The notes below the pieces were generated by a model. That model ran no database searches. It saw only the letters and a list, made by a program, of their open reading frames with translations, and had not been told where the DNA came from. A program made the translations under genes and the position numbers. From Neopestalotiopsis rosae (taxonomy: Eukaryota > Ascomycota > Sordariomycetes > Amphisphaeriales > Sporocadaceae): 64,000 nt of DNA. The stretch is from positions 62,001 to 126,000 of the forward strand of contig JALGAS010000001.1 of NCBI GenBank assembly GCA_023078685.1, written 5' to 3'. Below are positions 10,937 through 23,966 of the stretch, one piece after another (within the stretch, counting starts at the first letter, position 1; each line of letters starts with the position of its first letter).

Positions 10937-12517
10937 TATGGGCAGATCAGTAAAGATCAGCGCCCAATCAATGGATGAGGATATAAAGTTCGGTTGAGGG
11001 AGTATATCTGGTTCTTGGCAACTAAGTTATAGAAATTTGGTGCTTCTCATCTCAAGAGGCGCCAGCTAGTCAGTCGTCCAGGACGAGGGTTGAAGCCAAG
11101 CCCCGCAATGATCCGGCGCTGGTGGTATGATATGACGACTGTGAGACTTGGACGATACTCATCACTCGACCATGCCACCGTGGGTATAATTATCTTTCTT
11201 TCATGTACCGTAAGTGTAATACAATGAAAAGCACAATTTCTCGGTGGGAGGCCTCGTGGAGAAGGTTGGAAGGTATAATCAGCGTCGGCGTACAGTCAAG
11301 ACCCGGAGTCCTACTTGAATGTCACACAGCTGAAGGAATAGGACCAACCAAGTGTCGTTGGGATGCGAGGGAATAATTCATGCGTAGGTACGAAGCAGGT
11401 TATGCGGGCAATGATGCATGGAAACTGTGTAGCTTGTCTGCAGCCAGCCTGGACAAGCTTTATGTCCCCTACTTGGCACCACCTACCGTGACGGGGCGTT
11501 GGGAGCACACATTACATAGTATGGTGTTATTAATGGATGGACGGCTACTGACGACGACGCTTGGCAGATCCTGGTAGGCATGATGTACACGCTCGCTTTG
11601 CCTCGATGGCGGCTGAATTGGCGAATGGGATCTAGCGTCGGGCGAATGATGCGTGATCGGATTAGCAGTCGTTGGGGCTAGACACTGTTGCAAACACAGT
11701 TGGAGAAACGTGGAAGCTTATCCTGTGTCGCCCGTTGGCTGCATGGCAATATGTGCGCAGAAAACTGGGAATAATTCCGAGATGTCCGACTGGAACAGAC
11801 ACGCATGGAGGTTCTAGATCGAAGATGCGGCAGGTCGGCGCGGTAGGATTGGATGGTCGGGCGGGTGTTTCGCCTGCCCTGCCTCGCATCTTTGCTCAAA
11901 AGGAATTTCCACTCAACCCCGACATATATCATGGATGAATGAGGAAGATGGCTACCCTCAGCAAGTCCAATCACATTCAACTTTTGACTGTTGAAACAGC
12001 TTCCAGGTATGATGTCAATGCACCTACTTCGTATGCACTCGGGAAGCTCCATTACACGGTCTGAATATCTTGTGCCGTGTACTATTCTCAGACTTTATGG
12101 TAGCTACCTGCAAGTTTCCTTATCCTCGTGGCCCTTCGTAGTTTGAGAAGCATATGCCATCCAAGTCTTATAAGCAGCATTATCGTATCCAACGTACCTA
12201 GATACTGATTATTGTTGCCAAGAGAGATGGGATCGACGATTTCTATATCCAGTGCAACCGTGGGGCGTGTTTAATGGCCTTTTAGCGGCTCCAGGTCAAC
12301 TCAGAGAAGCGATTGGTGGTCGCAGGCCCCCAAAAATGGCTGAGACCCGCTCGGTTCTGGACGCGTCCTGGTCTGCTGTACTCGACGCGCCAGCGGCCAA
12401 ATCTTTTGTGAGGCATCTGCTAGCAGACAAACAAATGCCCGAGGCACTTCTCACTTTTGAGTGATGCACAACGACGGATGCCTGAGTTCGATTTGAGGGC
12501 ATCAGTCAGTTGCGGCA
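10937..12517. other. Divergent intergenic region before dpb11
   Basis: 1.6 kb, no supported gene. Its right end holds the dpb11 promoter with ACGCG boxes. Confidence 0.5.
12361..12389. promoter_or_regulatory. Candidate MBF (MCB) boxes upstream of dpb11
   Basis: A perfect palindromic ACGCGT at 12361-12366 and a second ACGCG at 12385-12389, about 130-155 bases before the dpb11 start. ACGCGT is the MluI cell-cycle box bound by MBF at G1/S genes in yeasts; its presence before a replication-initiation gene fits. Function inferred. Confidence 0.5.
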
Positions 12518-15235
12518 ATGGTATCACCACCTCCATCCTCCGACGGACCGCTACCGTTCGACTCGTCCAAACCGTTTGAGAGTGTGGTCGTGTGCTGCAC
12601 CAGTATTCCCCCCGAACACAGGGCAAGTTTACACCCCACTTGGCCGGCTCCAACGTTGATTTCGCAACTGGCTGACTGACCATTTGACTGCTGCCCGCAG
12701 ACATACATAGCAGACCGCGTCAAGGAACTCGGCGGCGTGCACAAGTATGATTTGACCCCAGATGTCACACACCTAATCGTGGGCGATTACGACACCGCAA
12801 AGTACCGCCATGTCGCTCGCGAACGACCCGATATCAAGGCCATGGCCGCCAGCTGGATCAGCGCCGTACGAAGCTGTTGGGTCGAGGACGAGGAGTTCGA
12901 CTTTCGAGCCCTTGAAGCCGAGCACCAGCTCAAGCCTTTTGAAAGCAGCGGGGGCCTGGCTATGAGCAACGTGCCCGAGGAACAAGAGCGACAAAGGCTG
13001 CTTATATGTCTGACGGGCTTTGAGGAACAAGACCGTCACTACATTGAGGAGACGGTCACGGCCAATGGTGGCAATTACATGGGCGATCTCTCTAGAAAAG
13101 TGACACACCTGATCGTCTGCAAACCCGAGGGCAAAAAGTACCAGGCTGCCAAAAACTGGAACATCACCACGGTGTCCATCGAATGGTTGGATGACAGTGT
13201 CAAGCGTGGCTTGATCCTCGACGAAACCTGCTATGATCCTACTCTGCCGAAAGAAAGCCGTGGCAAAGGTGCCATTACGCGCAGAGAGATGAAAAGACAA
13301 TCCCTGCCAGGAAAGCGTCCTCGCGACGGCTCCGACACCGCCCAGCAAAATGGACCAAGAAAGTTGAGAAAGAGTGCAAGCATGCGACTGAGTAGCCAGG
13401 GAAACAGTCTCATGAACGAGATTCTGGGCGCAAAGCAATTTTCGACCGAAACGCCAGCCCCAGCATTGCCGCACGAGTCTGATCGTATAGAGGTGCAGAC
13501 CTCCGTGTCTATACCAGCGCCTTTGGCGCTGCCAGTGGCCAGAGCATCGCCGTCTCTCCCGCCACCGTCTGCAGAGCCCACCCAGCCCTTTGGCGGCGTG
13601 TTTACATTATGTCGTTTCATGGTTCATGGTTTCTCCGAGAAGAAGCACAAGATATTACACGATTTTCTGACCTCACATGATGGTGTGGTTGCCTCCTCCA
13701 TGTCAGACCTCGCCTCTGGTGCTCATCAGGAACCTCAAGATCAAAGATTCTTGGTGGTCCCTCAAACATCACAGCCAGACTCGCACCCGATTATCCCGGG
13801 AGGGGTTCACATTGTCACTGAATTCTATATTGAGAGATGTATTCATGGCAGGCGGTTGTTTCATCCGAACGACCATGTCTTGGGAAGGCCTTTCCCCCGA
13901 TTCCCGGTTTCTGGGTTCGATGGTCTCACTGTTCATAGTACAGGATTCAAGGACGAGCAACTCAACCAAGTTGAAAAGACTATTGTGCAGCTTGGCGCGA
14001 AATATGCAGAGCGCTTCAACGCCCAAAGCTCGGTCATGGTCTGCCCAAGTTTGAAAGATGTGCGTACCGGAAAGCTGGACCTTGCCGTACGACACAAGAT
14101 ACCCGTTGTAAACGCTGAATGGCTATGGCAATGCATAGCTTCGGGGTTTCTGGTACCTTGGGACAAGTTCGTCTTTGCTGAGGTACAACACAAGATTGCC
14201 ATTGACGTGGACCCGGAGCTAGACAAGCAGCGACAGAAGCTGCAACGGTCCCGCTCTGAACCAGTTGCGAAGAAAGAAACAAAATCGGATGCCCGTCCTG
14301 TGACAAAACCCGATCTTGACACGACGGCATTCTCCAAGGAGGCCATTGCAGGTGACTCCGTATCAAAAGAGCAGCGAGCAAAAGTGGCGCCGGCCATTGT
14401 ACAAGAAGAAGACTCCGCCGTCGACGTGTCAAACTATGATACCGCACCAACACATCAAGCACATGACAGTGTAGAAACTGGGCCACTGACCGAGGTGGGA
14501 GGTAATGCTCTCAATGAATCACTACAGCTGTCTCCGTCAAAAAATGAAACCCGCAAAAGCCTACGGCGCTTCCCTACAGGAGGCACAGTCGGCGACTCTG
14601 AAGGCGGTGATGAGGACGATGCCATCAGTATCCGTGGCCATAGTGCTGCGCCAGAGAAAGACGCAAAAGTGCCCAGCCCTCCCCAAGTAGAGGGAGCAAA
14701 CAAGCAGAGGGCGGAAGAGGAGAAGGCTGCCGAACGGCTTGCCATGGCAAAACAATTCACCAGCCTCATGGATAAGCCGCCCGCAGACGAGGCAAACAAT
14801 GCTGCAGCGACTCTCGCGTCTGCTACAAAGCCTCAACGTCGCAAGCGAGAAATCTTTGGGCGCGCCGTATCCAATGTCTCGGCAGCATCCTCAGCCAGCG
14901 CCGAATCCGCCTCCACAGCCACCAAGGCGCTACGAATTGATAGTGTGAAGAGTGCACCTGGCTCTATTGATTTGCTCAACGAGATGCTTAGTGGAGATCA
15001 AGCGCAGAGCGATAAGGACGAAGAGTCCAACAGACCCCCGGCTACACAAATTGGCTATGATGATCCCCAAGCTCGAAAACATCGGGCTGAAGTGATGGAT
15101 AGGATACAGGGAAAGAAACCCGCCGCTGCCAACCAGCCAAAGCCTACTCAGGACAAGCCTAAGAGGACGCCGCTGACAGAGGCGGCAGCTACGACCACTA
15201 CTTCTGGGCGACGAACGAGGAGAAAGGGATTTTGA
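12518..15235 (+). CDS. dpb11: BRCT-repeat replication initiation and checkpoint scaffold Dpb11/Rad4 (TopBP1 orthologue)
   Basis: Scaffold that bridges Sld2/Sld3-type factors at replication origins and activates the ATR checkpoint kinase. Exon 1 (12518-12622, 35 residues) and exon 2 (12701-15235) give 879 residues. Four BRCT domains are seen: about 20-105 (GGVHKYDLTPDVTHLIVGD, Trp at SWISAV), 134-215 (GGNYMGDLSRKVTHLIV, IEWLDDSV), 330-430 (FTLCRFMVHGFSEKK) and 440-527 (LTVHSTGFKDEQ, NAEWLWQCI). The tail after about residue 530 is disordered; near the end lies TQIGYDDPQARKHRAEVMD, a good candidate for the short ATR-activating segment known from fission yeast Rad4. The exon 1 start is supported by the BRCT strand FESVVVCCTSIPPEHR, completed only after splicing. 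The intron has a GC donor. Length is somewhat larger than the yeast proteins (648-764). Confidence 0.93.
12623..12700 (+). other. GC-AG intron in dpb11
   Basis: Exon 1 ends CACAGG and the intron begins GCAAGT, i.e. the strong GTAAGT donor with T changed to C; it ends CTGCCCGCAG. Length 78, phase 0. Splicing gives PPEHR-TYIADRVKELGGV, as expected for BRCT1; no GT donor in reach keeps the frame this well. Confidence 0.85.
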
Positions 15236-18200
15236 TGATGAATGACACTTACAGGATACACACCCGGGTCTCCCGCTTCAGGATTATGCTCACGGGACAG
15301 GTTACGAATAAGAACAGGAATATGTCAGTTTGGCTAAGCATTGAGCATTGATTCCATGTAACCAATATTTTGCCCGAAGAATCGCATACCTAGTTCTTAT
15401 AGTTAATAGTTCAGAAATGATACATGAATATATGCAGTCTTTTTCTAGGCTGCTTTGCCTGAATTGTCCTTGACCGTTTCGACTTCCGACAAGAAAGATG
15501 ACGATGACTCCTGGTTCGCGACTTATCCACGACGTGCAAACGAGAAAGCCGCACCAGAGCCTTTCCCTCTCTCTTTGAGGCCGCGTCCCAGACTCTGTCG
15601 GATATGATCCCGGCTTATCTAGTCGCCTTTTTCGAGGCAAGCGAACGCCTTTGTACGACGAGATTTTCCCGGGAAGAAAAGGTCCCGAAAGCATGACGAT
15701 TATGCTCGTTACCGTTGGAGTCTGTAGTTACCCGCCCAAGATGCATTTTTTTCTCCTTTCGACCCACGCGATGAAAAGGTTTCAAGGGTTCAGAAAAGGG
15801 TAGGGGAATTAGGGGGATATGTTAAAGTGGCAATCGAGATCACTCGAGATTACTTTGATGCTAGTCCCTAGATACAGATGTCAGTTGACAAAGGGGTACA
15901 CCGAGGCTGATCATGGTTTGGACGAAGCGATTCAGGGTATATCTTCTTCTCTCTTAAACTTGGGACGATGTATTGTGCCGTATTTAGATTTATGTGAAAG
16001 TTGTTTACTAGCCGTCATAATTTACGAGGAAGAACTTTTGAATTTTTAAAATTTTCTTTCCCTCCGAAGGGACCAGGGGACCAAGAGAGAAAAAGAGTTC
16101 ACTACCCTGCATCTTATCGAATTCATTTTGTTTTGCTGACCAACACGCAAGTAGAATTCAAGCCACATCATACATGAGCTTGAAATTAGGAGGCGTGTTC
16201 CTGGATCCTGTAGATGATGTTCTTTGAGACAGCCCGCTGAACTCAATTGGAAAACAGGGGAGATGAAGCACAACCCACTAAACACGAGTTTTATTCTATC
16301 TACTTGGTGGCGATTCAGTCGCGCGTTTTGGCGGCGAGTTAGATGGGGTCAGATGGGGAAAAAGAATCAATCGATAAATGGTGTAGATTCTGATGTAGGC
16401 TTTGGCATGTTTATTTCCATCGTTGCTGTGGCTTGTCCCTGGCCCAAAGGCAACGACATGGCATGATACTTGGTCCGTTTTCTTTAATGTCTTGGACAGT
16501 CGGGACGAAGCTTTTTCTTTCCATTTCAATACGGCATAGATCGATATATTCCAATACGCCACCATCGATCTCTTAAAAGCGCGGCTGGCATGATTTGAGA
16601 CATCATCTCGATGGCTGTTGCACTGCGGTGCGGGTTTGGCAGCAATGTGTGTTCGCCGGCATTGACTGCCTGCTAGCAACGAAGGAAATCTGACAATCTG
16701 TAAAAGAGCGGCAAAAGTGCAATTGGACTAATATTGAAACCGGCATCTGATCATTCCTGATTCATGTTCTTGCTGATAATGCGCAGGAGAGAGGGGAAAG
16801 GCGTTCGTGGCCCAATACGAATACCGATTTTGCCTGCCATTATCGGGTTTATGGTGGTGTGCCCAGCCCACATTGCAGTCAGGCCAGTCAAGTTTGGGCA
16901 TGCTGGTTTGGCTGGGCAGCCTTTGACAGCCTCTCGAGAAGATTGGAGAGTTGAGCGACGTGCATGATACGTACAGCCTCAAAAGGTATTATGATCGGCC
17001 GTATGTGGTGTTATTTACTATGATCAGCGAGAAACGCCCGACTTCTATGGCAAGTGGTTAGCTATCGTTGGCTGTCAAATCAGTGCAGCAAAGTGCAATT
17101 GTATTCGGAAGCCCTTATTGGGCTCTTGTGCTTCCCCAAAATTCAAGCCACTGGGCGCTCAAGCTGAGAGGCCAATGCGCTGAAGGCAAAAAAGCACTTT
17201 TGGACGATCACCGCTGACGGTTGAAGTTTCCCCACATCATGGCGAATCTACAAACCTGAAGCACGAGTACGAAGTTATCTCGTGTCCATCGTTGCCTGAT
17301 CTGTTTTTTTCTTCTTCCACTATGTATTTGCCCGAGGCGCATCTTGCATGGGCACATCGCAAACATGGAGGCTAAAGAAAATCAAGCCCCCAAAAGTAAC
17401 TTCTTCGGGCGCTTCCGATGGTGAGGGAGGCAGTGTATGTCATTTGGTCATCATTTTGGCTTACGGTTTTCTGAGCCAAGCCATATACTAAACCTGCATG
17501 ACAGAGAAGCTAGAACAAAGTCATCGAAGAACCCCGAAACCAAACAAATAGATTGCTAATATGTTGAAAGAGCGAATCCCTTTAAGCATTAGAGGCATGC
17601 AGTCATTGAGAAAACGCGAGGGTAGCTAGTTGAAAGGAGGCTAGATCAGTGGCGCAGTTTGTTCAGCACCGCAATAGCACAGCAGGAGTTGGAAGGATGT
17701 TGGGGGTCCATTGAGGGAAGAGCGAAAAAAGAGAATGCGGAGACCCATGGCCGTGGGAACACATGTGTTGTTGTTGTGGTGGTACTCCCAACTGACGGAC
17801 TCTGAACTCGTCGTACCTACAGCACAGACCGCAGCACTCCAGTCTTGGTGGTCCTGCAGTCATGAAGCTGGGCTGCTGGGCGAAGCGAGGTCCAACTCAG
17901 CTCTGGATCGTGTTGTTATTGTGTCGTGTCAGTCAAACCCCTCTAAAGACTGGAGATAATCTGGACCCTCGCTTGTTGGCACTTCTATTGTGTTGGCCTC
18001 GCCAGGTCAGGTCGCTGACGACTACCTCCTTTTCAGGTTTTTGACCTCTCTTCTTCAGGGTCTCAAGGAACAACATGGAATTTTTGCAGGGGACTGGATA
18101 CACAGAGTAGAGTGAAAGGCATGTGGTTTCAGAAACAAGGGTCTAAGAAGGTGTTGTACTCCCGCGGATCCGGTCGTCTTGATTGGACAGCCCTGTGTTC

Positions 18201-19795
18201 GCTAGAGCCATATGATGACATAGTTAGCACCCCTCGCTGCTTTCTCTACCCCAAAGACGTCACTTGCAAGCTCGCTGCGAGCCCAGACAGCCAAACAGCC
18301 ACACATCCCAACTCTGGATGTACGGGTGTGTACCGGCTCGTTACCGAACGAATACCTCATGCTGGTTCGTGCCCTCGGGAGTAAGGACGATAAGGTTCCT
18401 CACGCCTGCGCGCATCAAAAAGGCGTGCTACTTTTTTGCGCCGTCGTCTCCAGTCGTATATGGGGCTGGTAGGTAAATACTCTTGTACGCTACCGAGTAT
18501 ATCGCATGTTTCTTCAGCCTCCAGCGGAGCAGCAGCGACTTTGGAGCCTGTAAGAACTTTGAGACGGCAGGCAGAATCAGGATACTTTTTAGTGTTCAGA
18601 CCCTCCGTTCAATACACGTCAAGTAGCTCCAGACATCCAGACTTTTGGTTCGCCGCCGTCGTCTGAGGATGGATTCTAGAGGAATGGCAGATCTTATTCC
18701 TCGCAGGACTTTTATTATCTGTCCATGACGAACGGCAAGTTATTACATTACAGGCGGCAGTACACAAGCGTAATAATGTATAAATCTATGTTCCTTAGGC
18801 AGGTGAATAAGCACTTGGTGGTAGGCAGACCAGGCAGGTAGGTACAGTCCATGGCCCTGGAAATACCTAACCTAGGGTACTGTAATGTAGGTACCGACGG
18901 TATGCTATTAGCTGGATGGCGAGGACGGTTGTGGACGGCTACAAGGGGTCCGGTGTCCTATCCTGGGTAAAAGATGACCAGACGAGCAGAACGAGAGTCG
19001 ACGCCGGGCCATGACCACTCATCACGCCTGGTAGATTTGCATCATCCCAATTTCCAATCTATTTTTTCCTGCCTCGTGGACACACACCTTCAGTACAGTA
19101 CAGCACACAAGCAGAGCAAAAAGCGACTTGCATACCTTGTCCTCCCCCATGCCCATGCGACTTGTCCCTTTGGTGGGACCCCAGTTGCTCCAAGTCCGTT
19201 GCTTTCGGCGCTACACGCCAATCAATAGATGGAGAGAAGCACCCGGACGCCCTGCCTCAGTTTCACGACTTCTTGTTTCTGGTTCATCATCCCATCCCAT
19301 CCCCCCAGCTGCGAGACTGCATAATGCATGCGTACCTCACGTAGATCCCAATACCTAGTCACTCACAGATATACACACACACATACATATACACATTCGA
19401 ACGAACCACTCCGGGCGCCAATTTTCTCCCTTCTTCGAGTCGCGCAACCTTTTCCGTTCGAATTCTACCTAGCGCTACAACATTACATGCACTATTAGCT
19501 TTGCGCTGTCGACCCTTGCACTTTTGTAATCAACCTACTGCCTCCAGTCCCTCGGGTTTGGGTCTCCACTGTAAAACCACCCACATCTACTATACAACCG
19601 CCCTATCTTCACATCTGGTTCCCAACTTCTTAGTCTTTTGTCTTCCCTTTTCAAACGACGACGACTATATTCTATACAGACGGTTCCTATTTTCTCTTCT
19701 TATACGGCCCGATTTGTCAACTTTGGAACGAATAACATACATTTCACGACTGGCTGCGGCCTACTATTCGGGACTTGGTCCCTCCTACGATCGTC
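15236..19795. other. Gene-poor 4.6 kb intergenic region
   Basis: No open frame above 130 codons and none with recognisable content. The last 0.5 kb is CT-rich with an (AC)n run at about 19371-19394 and probably forms promoter and leader of the next gene. No tRNA or transposon remnant recognised. Confidence 0.5.
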
Positions 19796-22257
19796 ATGAC
19801 GACTAACAACAGCGTCCCACCAGCCGTTACTGCCGTACCAGCTGCGCGCATCGGAGACGTGGATACTTTTGCGAACCGCCTATATCGAAGAGCACGCAAT
19901 GCCGGGACGGACTTTAACGATGTTGCATTCGCCGTGCGCAGTATACGCACTGTTTTGAAACACCTCAAGGTCGAAGCCGAAGACCCGGGCTCTCTACTCA
20001 ATTCGAATCAGAGTCCTGTCTACGTCAGACAGCTAACGCCTATTGTCGAGGACTGCGAGTTTACCTTGAAACAGCTCGACACAATCCTGGAAAAATATGG
20101 CGCCAACAGCAGCGGGAGCGAGGGCGAGGACCACCGTAGTAGACCCTCCGACGAGAGGCACCTTGGCGCCAGGGAACGAGACATGGTCGCTTTGGTTCGC
20201 ACCAAGCTTGAGAACCAAAAGCTGAACATTGACATGTTCCTCGATACCGTTCAGCTTCATAATCCTGCAAAGTCCCACCGTATTGTGGATACCAGCAATG
20301 CGAATCTGGAGCCAATCAAGGATCAAGTTGATGCCATTGCCTCGAGGATAATTCAGCGCCGGGACTCCTCCATGGGCGAGAACGACGATGAGCTCTGGCT
20401 TCAGTTCAGAAACGAATTGGAGAAGGCAGGATACTCCAAGGATGTTTTGAGAAAACACCAGGTATGTTACTGCCCTCACTCTAATCCAAACACAACCTAA
20501 GCCCACTTACTCACACTATTGTATAGGATGTCCTTAGGGCCTATATACGTCAACTTGATGAGCAAAGCGTACTCTCCGGTGGAAAGACACCAACCGTACG
20601 TGGCTTCCTTGAGGGATATACACCCGCCAGTGATGCTCAGCACAGCACTCCGTATCCTCTCGACGCACAAGATGGATACAGCCCCAAGGAGATGTTGCCA
20701 ATCATAGAAAACGAGAAGTTTGCCCCTTCAGTAAAGACTGAGCGATCATATCCGGATCACTACCTCCCATACCCTTCAAGCCTGCCAAAGGACCCCACCA
20801 ACTTGTCGTATGACGCACAGTCTTCCGAAGACGGTGACTCCGTGGACAGCAACATGGCTCTAGTGATTTCAACGAGGGATCTCATGGCGCTTGATAAGCG
20901 ACAAGCAGATCTGGCTATCGCCCTGGATAATATGCACTTGCAACTACCACCTCCCGGATATCCACCCAATTTTGCTCAAGATCCAGCTCTTTCTGCATCC
21001 CCTCAGAGTCGCTTCCTCGAAGCTCCTCCAAACGGCGGGCTGCTTACATCTCCAGGCTTACCCGCCGTCGATGAGTATGGTTTATCGCCGAGATTCGTCC
21101 CGGCATATCCGCCGCCACCATATGGTAGCTCGCCACCACCAGTCCTGCACGCAAACTCTATATCGGCCCCGGCTTTTCCTGGTTCTACGGCTCTTATACC
21201 TGGTACTCACGGCCAGCCCCAACGCTACGCTCGCCTGGCGCCAGATTCCCAAGGGCGCGAGATCCCCCTCGATGCGCAATGGACAAGAGTCAGACGACAG
21301 TTGATTTCACCAGTAGTACTCAATGAGGCTGGTGTCAGATACGAAGCAAGGCCCGACTTTGTTGCCATTTTGGGCGTCTTCACAAAGGAAGAAATTAGTG
21401 AGTTTGCAAGGAGGAGTGCAGAGGTCCGGAAAAGCCGACAGAGATTCCACCAGCGTGGAACCCGCGATGGCAAGGACCGTTATTACCCCGACAAGTACAA
21501 GAACTGGGACGTGGAATCACAGAACAAGGACGATGATAGCCACGGCCGGCACCGTGCCAACAGCGAGTTCTCTGCTTCTTCCACGGATCTCTATGATACC
21601 TCCGAAGATGACTCGGAAGAAGATGCACCGCGCCATCGCACTCGAGGTCAACAAAACGGCTCCGACGAGAGAGCTGATAAATATGACTACGAGGAGAAGG
21701 GCACCAAGATTTACCCTTTCATTGTGCCATCACCTGAAAAGGAAAAGGAGAACGGCCATAGCCCCTCTGCTACGGTCATGCCCAAACCTATTCTGAAGAA
21801 CAAGAACGATGATCCCCATGTCCGATTCGATCCGGAGCCCAAGGTGTTGGATGGTGCCTCACCCCGCTCCGTCCCTCGCCATGCCGAGCGATCTGAGAGA
21901 AGGCATCGTGCCGGCTCGGACCGTGATCGTTACGCTCCAAGAAGCTACGATGACCGCAACGATCGTTATCGCGACAGAGAACGGGAGAAGCAACGTGAGA
22001 GAGACCGCGACGACGAGGGCAGAAGGCACCACCGACACCACGATAGCAGTCGTCGACGAGATCGTGATCAGGACGACTACTCTCGAAGGCATCGAAGAGA
22101 TGACCAGTACCGGGATCGGTACAGAGATGAAGCTGACCGAAGTGATGATCGGTCCATCAAGAAGCGAGTACGAAGCGAGACATTGCGTGCTGTCGGTATT
22201 GGTGGCGCTGCAGCTAGTCTACTTGGTGTCTTGGCCGAGGCCGCTTCTGGATTCTAA
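19796..22257 (+). CDS. Large fungal protein with helical N-terminal domain and Arg/Asp-rich tail (DUF8035-like)
   Basis: Two exons (19796-20461, 20527-22257) give 798 residues. Residues 10-110 (FANRLYRRARNAGTDFNDVAFAVRSI, LTPIVEDCEFTLKQLDTIL) resemble the helical N-terminal domain seen in many fungal STAND-type and regulatory proteins. Residues about 225-265 contain GGKTPTVRGFLEG. A Pro-rich middle follows. Around 484-525 (NEAGVRYEARPDFVAILG, TKEEISEFARRSAEVRKSR) is a short conserved domain that I believe matches the fungal DUF8035 group. Residues about 670-775 are almost entirely Arg, Asp, His, Tyr and Ser, an RD/RS-like low-complexity tract. The C-terminus is a small-residue hydrophobic stretch (GIGGAAASLLGVLAEAA). 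No catalytic motif is visible. I cannot name its function; a scaffold or signalling role is only a guess. Confidence 0.75.
20462..20526 (+). other. Intron in the RD-rich protein gene
   Basis: GTATGT donor after AAACACCAG and TTGTATAG acceptor; 65 bases, phase 0. Joining gives LRKHQ-DVLRAYIRQLDEQS. Confidence 0.9.
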
Positions 22258-23966
22258 GTTATGCAGTCTTGCTGCAGTTTCTATTTGTATGATATAGCTG
22301 AGAGTGCACGTTTCTACGTTTGAAGAGGTTTGTGCAGGGTTCAACCTTTAGTGCTTCTCAATCTTGGACGAAGCATTTCCTATGAAGGACAAGGCGTCGG
22401 AGTTCAGTCGGTATGAGCTATGTTTATGCTCTACTACTTTCGCTCTTCAAGGGATCATTTGTCAATCCGGAGAAGGACAAATTTGTCTTTACGTTTTACA
22501 CTTTTGCTACATCAAATCTTGGGGGCAGTTTGTCTGATTATGTATCTATATGGTGGAGTTTGATACCCATTTTTAAAGGCCACGAGCTGTATGACCATTT
22601 CAAAATACGATAAGTTGTATGATTATACAAAGCTTAGAGATATATCCATCGAGTTTTCAAAATCACTTGACTAAAGGTCGACCTCTACTTTGGTGAATTG
22701 TCAAACTTTGATAGTGCTAGCCACATGACCGTGAAGAACATTTGTAAGCACGTTTGCCGCCAACTCCTGTCAAGCTATACCATTTCCACAAGGCCACATG
22801 TAACCATGGCCTCAGAGACATTGTCACGGTGTTTTTAGAGTCCGGATTGCACATGCAACAACGCTAACACTGCCAATGTGTAGAGAGATCGCCCACACCT
22901 CTTCCATGCTTCTACACCAATCTTCAGAGATAACACCCAAGTCCTCATCACTCAGTCCGGGCAAATGGGCTGAAGAAACACTGCCTCGGAGGGAGCTGGG
23001 CAGCGCAATCGTCAAACCAGAAAATAAACAGGAAAGCTTCTCTTACCCCGCTTCCTTTGAAGGAGGAACTTCTGGCAACTTTCTTGAAAGGGGTGTGAAG
23101 GGACCGGATAGCAGAGCCTCAAATGTTTTCCGACGATGACTGTGCTTCTAGAAAACTGTCCCGCCCCCTCCTCTTCCCCTCCCCGTCTTATCTGACATGC
23201 TGGGTTGCTGGTGATGGTGAGTCAACCCGAGCGAGTGGGTGTGCCGGGGCGTCTTAAGCGGGGGTAGGAGGCTTGGGCGAAAGCGATGTTTCGTGGTTCG
23301 GAAAGCTTACCCAGAGAGTAACTTGCAGAGAATGCCGAACGATATAGCTTCTCTACTACCTACTAGTTTCTTTGATGCCTGGGTTGTCTGGGGTAGGAAA
23401 TCTACAAACGGGATTGGACGGCTCTCGAATGTACTCGAAAGGTACTTGAGGACTACGTATAACAAAAGTGCAACGGACTTTGGGCAGTTGGTTCGAGATT
23501 AGTCTATAATCGGGCATTTAGTCTACACCGATACCGAGGACAAGCGACATCCGATGGAACAACAAAAGAGCAAAGAAAAATGCACTTTAATCCTACGTTG
23601 ACGCATAAAAGAGTTCCGATATTTCTTGCACTTGATATGCACAACGGACATCTAGCTTGTGTCAGCTGAGCTGCATGAAGAAAAAAGCTGCTCACCTCGG
23701 TGGCTTCATTTAGTCACTCCGGTGATGAGGCTCTGACACGACGGGTTCATTCCCTCTTTTCATTGGACAATTCTATTTCACTGCCTACTTGGGACACCCT
23801 CCAGGGCTGCAGTCTTACTGCAAGGCAGACCGACGCTTCGTCTCTATCCAATAAGCAGCAGCTTCGCTTGCTCTCTTTAATTCCGCTATACTTGCAAAAC
23901 AAACAAATGCTTTTTTGTTCTTTCATTCCGCCCACCGACCCTCAAAACAGAAGGAAAAGAGGCACG
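22258..23966. other. Convergent 3' intergenic region, 1.7 kb
   Basis: Lies between the stop codons of the RD-rich gene (plus) and utp8 (minus). No supported gene or RNA. Confidence 0.5.

Noticed and set aside
12252..12464. 70-codon plus-strand frame just upstream of dpb11
   Set aside because: Overlaps the promoter with the ACGCG boxes, has no BRCT-like content and does not join in phase to the first dpb11 exon.
15302..15694. 130-codon minus-strand frame after dpb11
   Set aside because: No recognisable domain, mixed composition, no splice partners; not distinguishable from chance.
23485..23510. GGTTCGAGATT, resembling a tRNA B box
   Set aside because: Lacks the final CC of the B box and no D-arm or acceptor stem is found upstream.
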